DNA of 64,000 nt from Akkermansia muciniphila (GTDB lineage Bacteria > Verrucomicrobiota > Verrucomicrobiia > Verrucomicrobiales > Akkermansiaceae), in the NCBI RefSeq assembly GCF_018709685.1, contig NZ_JABDHQ010000008.1, positions 62,001 to 126,000 of the forward strand, in the 5' to 3' direction. Positions 1-9,190 of this stretch are shown one piece after another. Positions within the stretch are counted from its first letter, which is position 1; each line of letters opens with the position of its first letter. A model generated the notes under the pieces. The model did no database searches. It was not told where the DNA came from and was given only the letters and a program-made list of their open reading frames with translations. Both the position numbers and the translations under genes were made by a program.

Positions 1-279
1 GCGGACCACTCCGGGCCGGGGGACCAATACTCCGTAGCCATTGAAATGTGTGAATGCACTACGCACAACCCCGTGGTCATCTACAACAAGACGGCCAAGC
101 TGGCGGCCCTGCTGATGATACGCTACAACGTCCCCCTGCGCAACGTGGTGCCCCATAACTACTGGTCCGGCAAGAACTGTCCGGCCCCGCTGATGACCAA
201 TGGAAGGCCCGGCTACAAATGGAGCTGGTTCATCTCCCGCGTGGACTACTACTACCGCTGCCTCCAGGCCGGGAAATAG
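1..279 (+). CDS. N-acetylmuramoyl-L-alanine amidase, C-terminal part (cut by window start)
   Basis: The frame is open from base 1, so the 5' end of the gene lies outside the window; the ATG at 46 is internal. The visible 92 residues contain an IEMCE stretch, a later VVPH motif and GKNCP. These match the amidase_2/CwlA-type fold, where the Glu, the His and the conserved GKNCP region lie around the zinc site that cleaves the bond between MurNAc and L-Ala in peptidoglycan. The N-terminal zinc ligands and any signal peptide cannot be seen. It ends at TAG 277-279, 84 bases before the aldo/keto reductase. A phage-type lysin is possible, but no phage gene is nearby. Confidence 0.8.
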   Translation, partial: ADHSGPGDQYSVAIEMCECTTHNPVVIYNKTAKLAALLMIRYNVPLRNVVPHNYWSGKNCPAPLMTNGRPGYKWSWFISRVDYYYRCLQAGK

Positions 280-363
280 CCCTTTCCGGCTCCTCCGGCG
301 CTGCCGCGCATGCCGCATTCATGACAAGGCGCCCTCTTTACCGTTTCCGGCGGAGGGTGCTTC

Positions 364-1236
364 ATGAAGGGTATGAAAAACATCACTTCCCCCGGAGATA
401 CGCACCGGCTGAGCAACGGACTCCCCATGCCCGTCATCGGTTACGGAACCTATCTGGCCCCGGACGGCACGGCGGGCGCCAGGAGCATTCTGGACGCGCT
501 GGAAGCGGGCTACCGCCTCATTGACACGGCCAGCGTGTACGGCAATGAAAAAACGGTGGGCCGCGCCGTCAGGGAAAGCTCCATTCCGCGGGAGGAAATT
601 TTCATCACCAGCAAGGTCTGGAACACGGACCAGGGCTACAACACCACGCTGGCGGCTTTTGACGCCTCCCTGAACCGTCTTGGGACGGATTACCTTGACC
701 TGTACCTGATTCACTGGCCCATCCCCGCCGGTTATGAAGAAGACTACCGGGAACTCAACCGGGAAACCTGGAAAGCCATGGAACGGCTTTACAAGGAAGG
801 CCAGGTAAAAGCCATCGGGGTCAGCAACTTTCTTCCCCACCATCTGGAAGCCCTGATGGAGGAAGCCGAGATCATGCCCATGGTGAACCAGCTGGAGATC
901 AACCCCAGGTACCACCAGACGGAAACGGTCGCCTTCTGCCGGGAACACGGAATTCTGGTGGAATCATGGGGCCCCCTGGCCCGCGGCGGCGTACTGGAGG
1001 AACCCGTTCTGTGCCGTATAGCGGACAAGCTTAAAAAATCCGTGGCCCAGATATGCCTCCGCTGGGAACTGCAGCGCGGCATCGTGCCCCTGCCCAAATC
1101 CATGCACGCGGATAGAATCCGGGCCAATCTGGACGTCTTTAACTTCTCCCTGGACGGAGAAGACATGGCCCTTATTGACACACTGGATGCCCCCGGCCAT
1201 TACTCCATCCATCCGGACCATCTTTCCGAGGAATGA
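364..1236 (+). CDS. Aldo/keto reductase
   Basis: A 290-residue cytosolic NAD(P)H-dependent oxidoreductase of the AKR superfamily, of usual length. The catalytic tetrad is visible: Asp54 and Tyr59 (IDTASVYGNE), Lys84 (ITSKVW) and His117 (LIHWP). The nicotinamide-binding GVSNF motif and the C-terminal region with PLPKS that binds the cofactor phosphate are present, so NADPH use is likely. The start at 364 has one of the few clear ribosome binding sites in the window, GGAGG at 352-356; a second Met lies three codons later. The closest family type is the 2,5-diketo-D-gluconate reductase/glyoxal reductase group (YvgN-like), but the substrate cannot be read from sequence. Confidence 0.93.
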   Translation: MKGMKNITSPGDTHRLSNGLPMPVIGYGTYLAPDGTAGARSILDALEAGYRLIDTASVYGNEKTVGRAVRESSIPREEIFITSKVWNTDQGYNTTLAAFDASLNRLGTDYLDLYLIHWPIPAGYEEDYRELNRETWKAMERLYKEGQVKAIGVSNFLPHHLEALMEEAEIMPMVNQLEINPRYHQTETVAFCREHGILVESWGPLARGGVLEEPVLCRIADKLKKSVAQICLRWELQRGIVPLPKSMHADRIRANLDVFNFSLDGEDMALIDTLDAPGHYSIHPDHLSEE

Positions 1237-1270
1237 GCTCAACGTTCTGCCAGACGCGGGAAGCGCAGGC

Positions 1271-2446
1271 CTATTCCCTCCGCTTCCTGGCGGACTCCAC
1301 CAGGCGTTGCCGGGCCTGCTGTCTGGCCCGTAATGCCTGTTCACGTTCCTTTTCCTTCGCCAGAGCCGTTTTCTTTTCGGAATCACGGAGTTTTCCGTAA
1401 TGCAGGGGATCAAGGTCCGCCTCGGTTTCCGGTCCTTCATGGTGGTACACGGGCAGGCCGTCCGCGGCCAGCGCCACGTGGTAGTAATGGCCGTCCTGCC
1501 CCTTGGAATCCCTGCCCTTTTTGTCCAGGCGGGAGAGGATCACGGCATACCCCAGTCCCGGAGCGTTCACCAGCTTCCGCTGGTCATCAAACAAGGCGGC
1601 CAAACGCAGGTTGTCGTATTCCAGCTTGATGACGCCGCAGACCATTTTGCCCTCCGTATTCCAGTACATGGCCAGCTTTTTTCTTCCCAGGGAGTTCGGT
1701 TTGCACGTCTCGTAAGCTCCCTTGACGGGACGGGCTTCCATGACCAGGGAATAGTCCGTGTTACTGTAGGATTTCGCCTCCCTTGCGGCGATTTTCTCAC
1801 CCGCAGGAAGCAGGGAGGAAACGGGGCCGCGCATCTCCGTCCGTTCCTCAAGCATGTATGTTGAAGGGGTTAGCAGGCCCGTTCCGGCATCGTAGCAGGC
1901 GGAGAGGCTCCCCTGGTCCAGAACCATGTCAAAGCTTTTCTGGACCCGTGCGCTTTCCGGCCGGTTCTGCGGACGGTAATATTCCTGAATGCGGAACGGA
2001 GGTCCCTTGATGGCGGAGAGAGAGGTGGTACAGGCCAGTCCGTCAATTTTCCTGTTCCCGGTCAAGGTTCCTCCGGTTTTTTTCCGGGCCGTTTCGTTGT
2101 ACCGGGGGGAGATGTCCTTTTCCACAGTCGTCCACGTTACCTTTTCCAGCTCTTTCATCAGGAACGGCCAGAGCATCGCGGCCAGCTTGAGGTCCCGCCG
2201 TGCCGCAGTACCCGTCAGGGAATTGACCAGAGCCGCGTCTTCCTCATCCAGACGGTTCAGTGGAATTTCCACACGCTTCCGGCCTGTTTTCAGGGCCAGT
2301 TTGCTTCCCGTGCAGGATTGGAAGCTGCCTTTTACCACGTCTCCAAGCTTGGATATCCATTCCCGTTCACCCGGAAAGACATATTCCTCCGCCGGGGCGC
2401 CAACAGCGCCGCACCATACCAGCACAGCAATCAGAAGCAGTTTCAT
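1271..2446 (-). CDS. Secreted protein with SHD1-like N-terminal domain
   Basis: About 391 residues. The open frame extends to 2563, but I place the start at ATG 2446 because it gives a clean signal peptide (MKLLLIAVLVWCGAVGAPAE). Residues about 20-75 resemble the SLA1 homology domain 1 found in many planctomycete and verrucomicrobial secreted proteins: an R-x-W-x-S-x-x-G-like start, a GSKLALKTGRKRVEIPL strand pair and a final LDEEDAALV helix. The remaining 300 residues are not recognised. The C-terminal 40 residues are charged and likely form a helix. No partner is evident; it converges on the aldo/keto reductase with a 34-base gap. Function unknown. Confidence 0.75.
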   Translation of the reverse strand: MKLLLIAVLVWCGAVGAPAEEYVFPGEREWISKLGDVVKGSFQSCTGSKLALKTGRKRVEIPLNRLDEEDAALVNSLTGTAARRDLKLAAMLWPFLMKELEKVTWTTVEKDISPRYNETARKKTGGTLTGNRKIDGLACTTSLSAIKGPPFRIQEYYRPQNRPESARVQKSFDMVLDQGSLSACYDAGTGLLTPSTYMLEERTEMRGPVSSLLPAGEKIAAREAKSYSNTDYSLVMEARPVKGAYETCKPNSLGRKKLAMYWNTEGKMVCGVIKLEYDNLRLAALFDDQRKLVNAPGLGYAVILSRLDKKGRDSKGQDGHYYHVALAADGLPVYHHEGPETEADLDPLHYGKLRDSEKKTALAKEKEREQALRARQQARQRLVESARKRRE

Positions 2447-2552
2447 CGTCAGGGACACAGGGTTGCGGGTGTAGCCTAACACACGGGAACGCCCCGGAAA
2501 AAGCTTTTTCCCGGCCCTTCCCTGCTTCCTTGACGGAAAGCTCCTTTCTGCG

Positions 2553-2582
2553 GCTGCCGGCATTCTTCCGCCGGCAGCTTTT
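2553..2582 (+). terminator. GC-rich hairpin downstream of topB
   Basis: A perfect 9-bp stem (GCTGCCGGC / GCCGGCAGC, 2553-2561 and 2570-2578) with an 8-base loop, followed on the + strand by TTTT. It sits 12 bases past the topB stop codon. The T run is on the strand opposite to topB, so it may act as a 3' end-protecting hairpin rather than a true intrinsic terminator. Confidence 0.4.
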
Positions 2583-2593
2583 GCTCACCGTTC

Positions 2594-5242
2594 TTACTGC
2601 TTGCGGGGCTTTTTGGGAGCAGCGGCGGTTTTGGCGCTCTTACCGGCGCTCTTGGCCGCAGTGGTTTTCCCCGCGGTCCTGGCAGCGGCGGTTTTGCCCG
2701 TCTTCACCGCCTTTTCCTTCTTGTCTTCCGCCTTTGGGGCGGTTTTCTTTGCGGGATATTTCTTTTCCCGCGGCGGGAATTCAAAGCCTATCTTGCCCGT
2801 CTTCGCGTTGAAGACCAGATAGGCGTCAAACGGGCGCTTGGTGCGCTGCGAGATGAAGCCCTTCAACAGGTCGGACTTGCCTTCCCCCAGAATCTTCAAT
2901 ACCTGGTCCAACGGGATTTCACGGCCCAGAATGGTCCGGGAGACGGAGACGGGCACACTTTCCTTCCCGATCGTCAGGGAAGGCACCTTCCAGGCCTTGG
3001 CCGTTTCCATCACATCGTGTTCCCCCAGGTCCGGAATGGTCACGGAGGCCACCTTCACGGCTTCCTCCGTCCCGGCGGCGTCCTCTTCCTCACGGGCCGG
3101 GAAGTAGAGCGTGGCGCGGAATTTGTCATTGAGTTCCAGCCCCGCTTCAAAGGGCTTGCCGAACCGGGAGGTGAACCCGTGGAGGATTCCCGTCTTGCCG
3201 TCCACAATGAGGGTTTTCAGTTCTTCATCCGTCATGTCGCGTCCGGAGATGACCTTGCGGATGCTGAACTTGCAGGAACGGCAGGAGACGGCGTCCAGCG
3301 TGTTTTTCAGGCCGTGGGCGTGGCAGGACGGGCAGTCCAGTTCGATTTCCGGCAATTCCACCTGCTGCTGGGCCTCCCGGAAGTCTTTCACCCTTTTCAC
3401 GATTTCCCCGGTCAGCGTCTTGATGCCTTCCATGAAGGAGTCCCGCGGCAGGGCGGCCTGCTCCATCTGCTTGAGCTTGTATTCCCATTCCCCGGTCAGG
3501 CTGGGGGAGGTGAGCGTTTTGAGCCCGATGCGTTCCAGCAGGCCGATGAGTTCAATCCCGCGGCGCGTCGCCAGAAGGTCCCTGCCGTCACGGACAATGT
3601 ATTCCTGGGAAATCAGGCCTTCAATGATGGAGGCGCGCGTAGCGGGCGTACCCAGGCCGCGCTCGCTCATGGCGGCGGCCAGTTCTTCGTCATGCACCAG
3701 TTTCCCGGCGCCTTCCATGGCCGCCAGCAGCGTGGCTTCATTGTACCGGGCGGGCGGCTTGGTCATGGCGTTGCGGATTTCAATTTCACGCACCGCGGCT
3801 TCCTCACCATCCTGCACGGGCACCAGTTCCTCCTTGCCGGAGGCTCCGGCCTTGCGGCCGTACACGGCCTGCCAGCCCGGCTCCACCAGCACGCGGCCCG
3901 TGGTCAGGAAGGCGTCCGTCACGTTGCCCCCGTGGGCGATGACCGTGGTTCTCCGCGTGTCTTCAAAGACGGCGGCGGGGAAAAAGACGGCCAGGAAGCG
4001 GGCCATCACCATTTCAAAAAGTTTCTGCGCGTCTCCGGTCAGCTTTTCAATCTTGCCCGTCGGGATGATGGCGAAGTGGTCGCTCACCTTCTTGGTGTCA
4101 AACACCCTCCGGTTGGGCTTGATGCGCTTGTTGTCCAGAATGTCCCTGGCAAAGGGGGAGAATTCCGGATCCTGCTCCGCCACGGTGCCCACAATGCCGT
4201 ACACCTTGCCCAGGTAGTCCTCCGGCAGGTAGCGGGAGTCCGTACGGGGGTAGGTGAGCACCTTGTGCTTTTCATAGCATTCCTGGGCAAGCTGGAGCGT
4301 GCGCTTGGCGGAAAAGCCGTAGCGGTTGGCGGCTTCCCGCTGGAGGGAGGTCAGGTCATACAGCAGCGGGGCAATGGTGGTGACGGGCTTCTTTTCCTCC
4401 GTCACGGTGCCGGATTTCCCGCGGCAGCGGTCGCGGATGACGGTCGCCATCTCGGAGTCCCAGATGCGCTCCGGGCGGGACTGCGCGTCATCGCTCTTTT
4501 TCCAGTCCCGGTCAATCCACCGTCCGGCGTAGGACCCCGCCTTCACGTCGAACTCCGCCCATACTTCCGAGTAGGGCACCGGTTCAAACGCCTGGATTTC
4601 CAGTTCCCGCTGCGTCAGAATGGCCAGCGTGGGGGTCTGGACGCGTCCGGCGGGGGTCACGTTGAACCCGCCGCGGGATTGCAGGATGGTGAGCGCCCTG
4701 GTGCTGTTCAGGCCCACCAGCCAGTCGGATTCGGAACGGCAGACGGCGGCATTCGTCAGAGGCTGCATATCGGCCTCGCTGCGCATACTGTGCCACGCAT
4801 TCAGGATGGCTTCATCCGTCATGGACTGCATCCAGAGGCGGCGCGTGGGCTTGGTCCATTTTCCGTAACGGACCATGTTATGGAAAATCAGTTCCCCTTC
4901 ACGGCCCGCATCGCATGCGTTGACGATTTCCGTGACGTCCTTGCTTTTGGCAAGCTGAAGCACCTTTTTCAGGCGGTCTTCAGACTGCTTGATCGGTTCC
5001 AGTTCAAAAGCGCTGGGGATGACGGGCAAGTAGTCGAACTTCCAGGGAAGCGACTTGCCGCCCTCCGTCATGGGCTTTTTCTGCTCCAGCAGGTGGCCCA
5101 CGGCGGACGTGATGATCGCGCGGTCATTCTGGTAATACGCCCCGGACTTGTCCCGGGTGAATTTTCCAAGCTCCTTGCCGAGCACCCTCGCCAAATCAGT
5201 GGCGACGCTCGGCTTTTCTGCTATGATTAAAGTTTTGGACAT
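2594..5242 (-). CDS. topB: DNA topoisomerase III (type IA) with Lys/Ala-rich tail
   Basis: An 882-residue type IA topoisomerase that cuts one DNA strand through a tyrosine link to unlink replication and recombination intermediates. The Toprim domain opens with IIAEKPSVA (Glu9) and carries the acidic motif DAGREGE at about 111-117. The catalytic Tyr331 is in LTYPRTDS. About residues 640-665 hold a CPSC...CRSC zinc ribbon, followed by two Toprim C-terminal repeats (each with GKTG or GKSD..GF.S/R followed by KPF.A.L). The last 50 residues are a basic Lys/Ala/Thr-rich tail, common in DNA-binding proteins of G+C-rich bacteria. It is longer than E. coli TopB (about 650) because of these additions. 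It stands alone, transcribed away from the lipoprotein gene. Confidence 0.96.
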   Translation of the reverse strand: MSKTLIIAEKPSVATDLARVLGKELGKFTRDKSGAYYQNDRAIITSAVGHLLEQKKPMTEGGKSLPWKFDYLPVIPSAFELEPIKQSEDRLKKVLQLAKSKDVTEIVNACDAGREGELIFHNMVRYGKWTKPTRRLWMQSMTDEAILNAWHSMRSEADMQPLTNAAVCRSESDWLVGLNSTRALTILQSRGGFNVTPAGRVQTPTLAILTQRELEIQAFEPVPYSEVWAEFDVKAGSYAGRWIDRDWKKSDDAQSRPERIWDSEMATVIRDRCRGKSGTVTEEKKPVTTIAPLLYDLTSLQREAANRYGFSAKRTLQLAQECYEKHKVLTYPRTDSRYLPEDYLGKVYGIVGTVAEQDPEFSPFARDILDNKRIKPNRRVFDTKKVSDHFAIIPTGKIEKLTGDAQKLFEMVMARFLAVFFPAAVFEDTRRTTVIAHGGNVTDAFLTTGRVLVEPGWQAVYGRKAGASGKEELVPVQDGEEAAVREIEIRNAMTKPPARYNEATLLAAMEGAGKLVHDEELAAAMSERGLGTPATRASIIEGLISQEYIVRDGRDLLATRRGIELIGLLERIGLKTLTSPSLTGEWEYKLKQMEQAALPRDSFMEGIKTLTGEIVKRVKDFREAQQQVELPEIELDCPSCHAHGLKNTLDAVSCRSCKFSIRKVISGRDMTDEELKTLIVDGKTGILHGFTSRFGKPFEAGLELNDKFRATLYFPAREEEDAAGTEEAVKVASVTIPDLGEHDVMETAKAWKVPSLTIGKESVPVSVSRTILGREIPLDQVLKILGEGKSDLLKGFISQRTKRPFDAYLVFNAKTGKIGFEFPPREKKYPAKKTAPKAEDKKEKAVKTGKTAAARTAGKTTAAKSAGKSAKTAAAPKKPRKQ

Positions 5243-5484
5243 ATTGGCGGCTCGGAAAAGTAAATGTGGTAAACAGTGGCGGCAGCGTTATCCGCATCAT
5301 GGCGGCGCGTTGCATTTGGAGGTGAATTCCTACTCCCCTACCCCCCATCCCTGTCAATAACCAATTATGTATTCACGGAAAAAGCATCCTTTTTTATGCC
5401 GTGAAGCGGGTTTTCCACTCTTTTTTTGCCGGAAAAGCCGCGTTGCCCCCTTGTCAGCCGCATGGGGGCATGCTATTTCATGGG

Positions 5485-5922
5485 ATGATGAAAACGAGCC
5501 TTTCCCGCGTCCTTTTTTCCGCCTGCGCCGTCCTGCTGGCGGCCTGTTCCCCCACCCCGTCCGACCGCATCGCGAAGAATATGCCGGCCTATGAACAATT
5601 GCCCCCTGAGCAGCAGGTCAAAGTGGCGCGCGGAGAGCTGGAAAAAGGCATGTCTCCCATGGCGGTGCTGCTGGCATGGGGAGAACCCGAGCAGAAAATG
5701 ACGGGCCGCATGGACGGCAAGAACACGGAACGCTGGATTTACACGAAGAGCGGCACGGGCTGGGCCGTGGGGCTGGGCGGCGGAGGCTTCCGCAGCCGGG
5801 ATTCCGGCGTGGGAACGGGCATAGGCGTCACAATGCCGCTGGGCAGCCGGCCGCCCGTTTCCTATAATGTCCTGTTTGAGAATGGAAAGGTAACCGGCTG
5901 GGAAGCCGTCAGCGGCTTCTGA
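5485..5922 (+). CDS. Small lipoprotein of unknown function
   Basis: About 145 residues. The start is placed at the double Met (5485/5488), because the next 20 residues form a lipoprotein signal peptide ending in LLAAC, giving a lipidated cysteine near residue 20. The frame is open further upstream to 5401, but that extension has no signal features. The mature part has a helical region (YEQLPPEQQVKVARGELEKGM) resembling the short SmpA/BamE-like repeats in which a charged helix precedes a GEP.....G...W.Y motif; here GEPEQKM and RWIYTK fit that pattern. A Gly-rich stretch follows. A role as an outer membrane-associated lipoprotein is inference. Confidence 0.75.
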   Translation: MMKTSLSRVLFSACAVLLAACSPTPSDRIAKNMPAYEQLPPEQQVKVARGELEKGMSPMAVLLAWGEPEQKMTGRMDGKNTERWIYTKSGTGWAVGLGGGGFRSRDSGVGTGIGVTMPLGSRPPVSYNVLFENGKVTGWEAVSGF

Positions 5923-5990
5923 CCCGGAGCATGCGGCATCCGGGGCGGCAAGGCCCCGGCGGTTCCGTATCCTGCCAGGCAGGGGCGGTC

Positions 5991-7511
5991 CTATCTCCTG
6001 GCGGCCTTGAGGATGGCTTCCACCAGGCCGTTGATGTCGTGCGTTTTTGCCGTAATCGCGGGAGCGTGCCCCAGTTCCTTCAGGGTGTCCGTGGTCACGG
6101 GTCCGATGCTGGCGGCCTTGCAGCCGTCAGGCCAAGGCAAACCCAGCCGGAAAAAGTTTTCCGCGGTGGAGGAGCTGGTAAACGTCACGATGTCCGCGCC
6201 CCGCTCACGGAAAGCCGCCTGGGCGCCCGCCACATCCTCCGTTTCCGCCTCCGTCCTGTAGGCAATGCATTCATCCACAATGGCCCCCAGGGAGGTGAGG
6301 CCGTCATAAATCACCCGGCGCGCTTCCTCCCCGCGGACCCACAGGAAGGTGCTGTGTTCGATGCCGCCTATTTCCTTGCGGGCATCCTTGAAGGCTTTCA
6401 CAAGGCCTTCCGCCACGTATTTTTTAGGCATCACGTCCACGGCCAGCCCGTATTCCCGGAGCTTGGCTTCCGTTCCCGGCCCAATGGCCGCAATCCTGGC
6501 CCCGCCGATGCTCCGGATGTCCTTGTACACGGCAAAGAAGGCCTGGAAGAAGCGCTCCACCCCGTTGGGGCTGGAGAATACCAGCCAGTCATAGGTGTGG
6601 GCGTGCACCACGCCTTCCGCAAATTCCCGCTTGTTGGCAGGCGGGGCAATGCGGATGGTGGGCATTTCCAGCACGTCCGCGCCCAGCCTGCGCAGGCGGG
6701 AACTCAGTTCCCCCGCCTGGGAGCGCGTGCGCGTCACCACGATACGCTTTCCAAAGAGGGGAAGCCGTTCAAACCAGTCCAGCTGTTCCCGCTCCTTCAC
6801 CACGTCTCCAACGACAACCACGGCAGGGGCCTCCAGGCCCGCTTTCAGGACCTTGGCGGGCAGGGTCTTCACTGTACCCGTAACCGTCCGCTGAAGCCCC
6901 GTGGTGGCCCACTGGATGGCCGCGGCGGGAGTGGACGCGTCCTGGCCGAACCCGATCAGGGCCTCGCACACTTCCGCCAGCTTCCGCATGCCCATCAGCA
7001 TGACCTTGGTGCCCTGCGCTCCGGCGATGCCCTTCAGATCCAGGGAAGATTCCTTTTTGTTCACGTCCTCATGGCCCGTGAACACGGTGAACTGCGTGCA
7101 GTACTTGCGGTGCGTCACCGGAATGCCCGCGTACGCCGGCCCCGCAATAGCGGAGGTAATGCCCGGAATTACTTCAAACGGCACGCCCGCTTCATGCAGG
7201 GCGTCCGCTTCCTCCCCTCCGCGGCCAAAGACGTAGGGATCGCCGCCTTTCAGGCGCACTACCCTTTTCCCGGCGTTCCCCAGCTTGACCAGCAGAGCAT
7301 TGATTTCCTCCTGGGGCAGGGCATGGCGGGAGGCGCGCTTGCCCACAAAAATCCGTTCGCACGCGGCAGGGGCCCAGTTCAGCATTTCCGCGGAACTCAG
7401 CGCATCATATACCAGCACTTCCGCCGTTTCCACCAGCTCACGGCCGCGGACGGTCATCAGGCCGGGGTCCCCGGGACCCGCTCCAAGCAAATAAACAATA
7501 CCCTGTTGCAT
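5991..7511 (-). CDS. cobA-hemD: Fused uroporphyrinogen-III C-methyltransferase / uroporphyrinogen-III synthase
   Basis: A two-domain tetrapyrrole enzyme of about 506 residues. Residues about 4-240 are the SAM-dependent CobA/SumT methyltransferase: YLLGAGPGDPGLMT near the N terminus, then RLKGGDPYVFGRGGEE, VIPGITSAIA and YAGIPVTHR. Residues about 255-506 are HemD (IVVTRTRSQAGELSSRLRRLGA, then VFSSPNGVERFF and TFTSSSTAENFF), which cyclises hydroxymethylbilane. The fusion would make uroporphyrinogen III and pass it directly to precorrin-2, the branch to sirohaem and cobalamin. I chose ATG 7511 because the SumT homology starts at once; ATG 7529 and 7610 are upstream alternatives. It is divergent from the PepSY-like gene. 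Confidence 0.94.
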   Translation of the reverse strand: MQQGIVYLLGAGPGDPGLMTVRGRELVETAEVLVYDALSSAEMLNWAPAACERIFVGKRASRHALPQEEINALLVKLGNAGKRVVRLKGGDPYVFGRGGEEADALHEAGVPFEVIPGITSAIAGPAYAGIPVTHRKYCTQFTVFTGHEDVNKKESSLDLKGIAGAQGTKVMLMGMRKLAEVCEALIGFGQDASTPAAAIQWATTGLQRTVTGTVKTLPAKVLKAGLEAPAVVVVGDVVKEREQLDWFERLPLFGKRIVVTRTRSQAGELSSRLRRLGADVLEMPTIRIAPPANKREFAEGVVHAHTYDWLVFSSPNGVERFFQAFFAVYKDIRSIGGARIAAIGPGTEAKLREYGLAVDVMPKKYVAEGLVKAFKDARKEIGGIEHSTFLWVRGEEARRVIYDGLTSLGAIVDECIAYRTEAETEDVAGAQAAFRERGADIVTFTSSSTAENFFRLGLPWPDGCKAASIGPVTTDTLKELGHAPAITAKTHDINGLVEAILKAARR

Positions 7512-7651
7512 ACTGCCATTCAACTCCATCACCCTCTTTTTGGCGACAAGAAACCCCGCCATGTCCGGATTCATTCCATTTATGGCTAAATTGTCACGGA
7601 GCATCCGCAAAAGTTTCTTGTTTTTCGAATAAATACAATTATTACGTATCT

Positions 7652-8110
7652 ATGAACATTTCACGTATGCTTGCAGCTACTCTTGCCGCCGCGTTCACTC
7701 TTCCGGCTTTGGCGGATATTCCGGCTTCCCGCGTTCCGGCTCCCGTGAAGGAGCAGGTGCAGAAGCAGTATCCGAACGCCGGGGCCATCGAATGGGATTT
7801 CGACAACGACGAGGATATTTATGAAGCGGAATTCCGCCTCAACGGCCTGGAATATGAAGTAAAGCTTTATCCCGACGGCACCGTCTGCCTGGTCAAGGCG
7901 GACATCTCCCTCCAAAATCTTCCCGCTCCCGTTACAGCGGCTATCGCCCGCGATTTTCCGGGGTACGCACCCCGCCGCGCCAAGCAGATTACCGCCAGGG
8001 GCGCCCTGAAGTACCGGGTGGACTGCCGTTCTGAAACCGCCGCCGTCCGCAAACTGGAGCTTTATTATGCCGCAGACGGCAAACTTCTTTCCCAGAAGGC
8101 GGACGATTGA
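7652..8110 (+). CDS. Periplasmic PepSY-like (DUF2874-type) protein
   Basis: A 152-residue exported protein: a signal peptide ending at ALA (about residue 21) is followed by two copies of a beta-lactamase-inhibitor-like PepSY fold. Each copy begins with a short helix (PVKEQVQKQYPNAGAIEWDF and PVTAAIARDFPGYAP) and continues as a beta-hairpin with a Y.V.....GT/GK turn (YEVKLYPDGTVCL; YYAADGKLL). Such proteins are common in gut bacteria and are thought to modulate proteases or bind ligands in the periplasm; the partner is unknown here. The metalloprotease gene 116 bases downstream is a tempting but unproven partner. Confidence 0.85.
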   Translation: MNISRMLAATLAAAFTLPALADIPASRVPAPVKEQVQKQYPNAGAIEWDFDNDEDIYEAEFRLNGLEYEVKLYPDGTVCLVKADISLQNLPAPVTAAIARDFPGYAPRRAKQITARGALKYRVDCRSETAAVRKLELYYAADGKLLSQKADD

Positions 8111-8225
8111 ACCGGCCGTTCTTCCTCATGTTTCCGTATGACAGAAGCCGGGTGGCCATCCCCCGGAGGCTGACACGGCATCCTCTGGATTCAACAAAGC
8201 CTTATGATATAAGGTCAAACTTGCA

Positions 8226-8984
8226 ATGATTGAGTTATTCAATATCGACCTCCTTTCCTATACGGCCCAGGCGGCTGAAACCGCCCCGCAGCATTCCTAC
8301 ACCATTTACTGGATGATTCTGCTGGGCTCCATGCTGCTGAGCTGGCTGGTCAGCGCCCGCATGAAGAGCCGCTTCAGCGAGTATTCCCAGATTCCCATTC
8401 CGGTGACCGGGCGGGAAGTGGCGGAACAAATGCTGAAGGACAACCACATTACGGACGTGAAGGTGATTTCCACGCCCGGCCACCTGACGGACCATTACAA
8501 TCCGGCGGACAAAACGGTCAACCTGAGCGAATCCGTCTACAATTCCAACAGCATTGCCGCCGCGGCCGTGGCGGCCCATGAAGTGGGGCATGCCGTGCAG
8601 CACGCCCAGGCCTACCACTGGCTGGGCCTGCGGTCCGCGCTGGTCCCCATCGTCCAGTTCTCTTCCAACATGGTGAGCTTCGTGCTGATCATCGGCATTG
8701 TACTGCTGGCCATGGGCGGTTCTCCGTGGGTGCTGGGGCTGGGCATCGGCCTGTTTGCCATCACTACCATCTTCGCGTTCATCACGCTTCCGGTGGAGTT
8801 TGACGCTTCCGCCAGGGCCCTGAAGTGGCTGGACCGCTCCCACCTGATGAATTATTTTGACCACGGAAAGGCCAAGAGCGCCCTGTTCTGGGCGGCCATG
8901 ACCTACGTGGTGGGCGCGCTTTCCTCCCTGGCCATGCTGCTGTATTACGTGTTCATTTTCCTGAACGCGCGCGGCAGGGAATGA
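8226..8984 (+). CDS. Zinc-dependent membrane metallopeptidase (YugP/DUF2268-like, peptidase_M... Zn_2)
   Basis: A 252-residue integral membrane protease. It has an N-terminal membrane segment (about 28-43), a cytosolic or periplasmic domain with the zinc motif HEVGH at 118-122 preceded by SIAAAAVAA, and three further membrane helices (about 142-172, 178-195, 218-250). The downstream VEFDASARALKWL stretch is diagnostic of the YugP family of neutral zinc metallopeptidases, in which the Glu and Asp near it supply the third zinc ligand. Length is usual. The substrate is unknown. It stands as a single gene with ATG 8226. Confidence 0.9.
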   Translation: MIELFNIDLLSYTAQAAETAPQHSYTIYWMILLGSMLLSWLVSARMKSRFSEYSQIPIPVTGREVAEQMLKDNHITDVKVISTPGHLTDHYNPADKTVNLSESVYNSNSIAAAAVAAHEVGHAVQHAQAYHWLGLRSALVPIVQFSSNMVSFVLIIGIVLLAMGGSPWVLGLGIGLFAITTIFAFITLPVEFDASARALKWLDRSHLMNYFDHGKAKSALFWAAMTYVVGALSSLAMLLYYVFIFLNARGRE

Positions 8985-9190
8985 TCCCGCGCCGTACTCC
9001 GAAGAAAGACGGCCCCGGCAACGGCGAAAACAGGGAGGTATTGCGCCGTTGCCTCTGCCTCCGGAAAAACTTTATCCCCCCTCTCCACCGGGCGGTTCCA
9101 TAACCGCCGCGCAACTGGAAGGGGGACGCTCCCGCCGCGCGGAACCGTCCCCCCCCTTATTTCCTTGTTTCAGTTCCCTGGCGAGTCCTT
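8985..9190. other. Convergent intergenic region with GC-rich hairpin
   Basis: Between the convergent protease and autotransporter genes. It contains an inverted repeat GGGGGACG (9121-9128) / CGTCCCCC (9146-9153) that could fold into a strong stem-loop and end transcripts from either side, although no clear T run follows it. No other gene is seen here. Confidence 0.45.

Noticed and set aside
3017-5230. Long + strand frame antisense to topB
   Set aside because: Same composition artefact. TopB on the other strand has its catalytic tyrosine, Toprim and zinc motifs intact.
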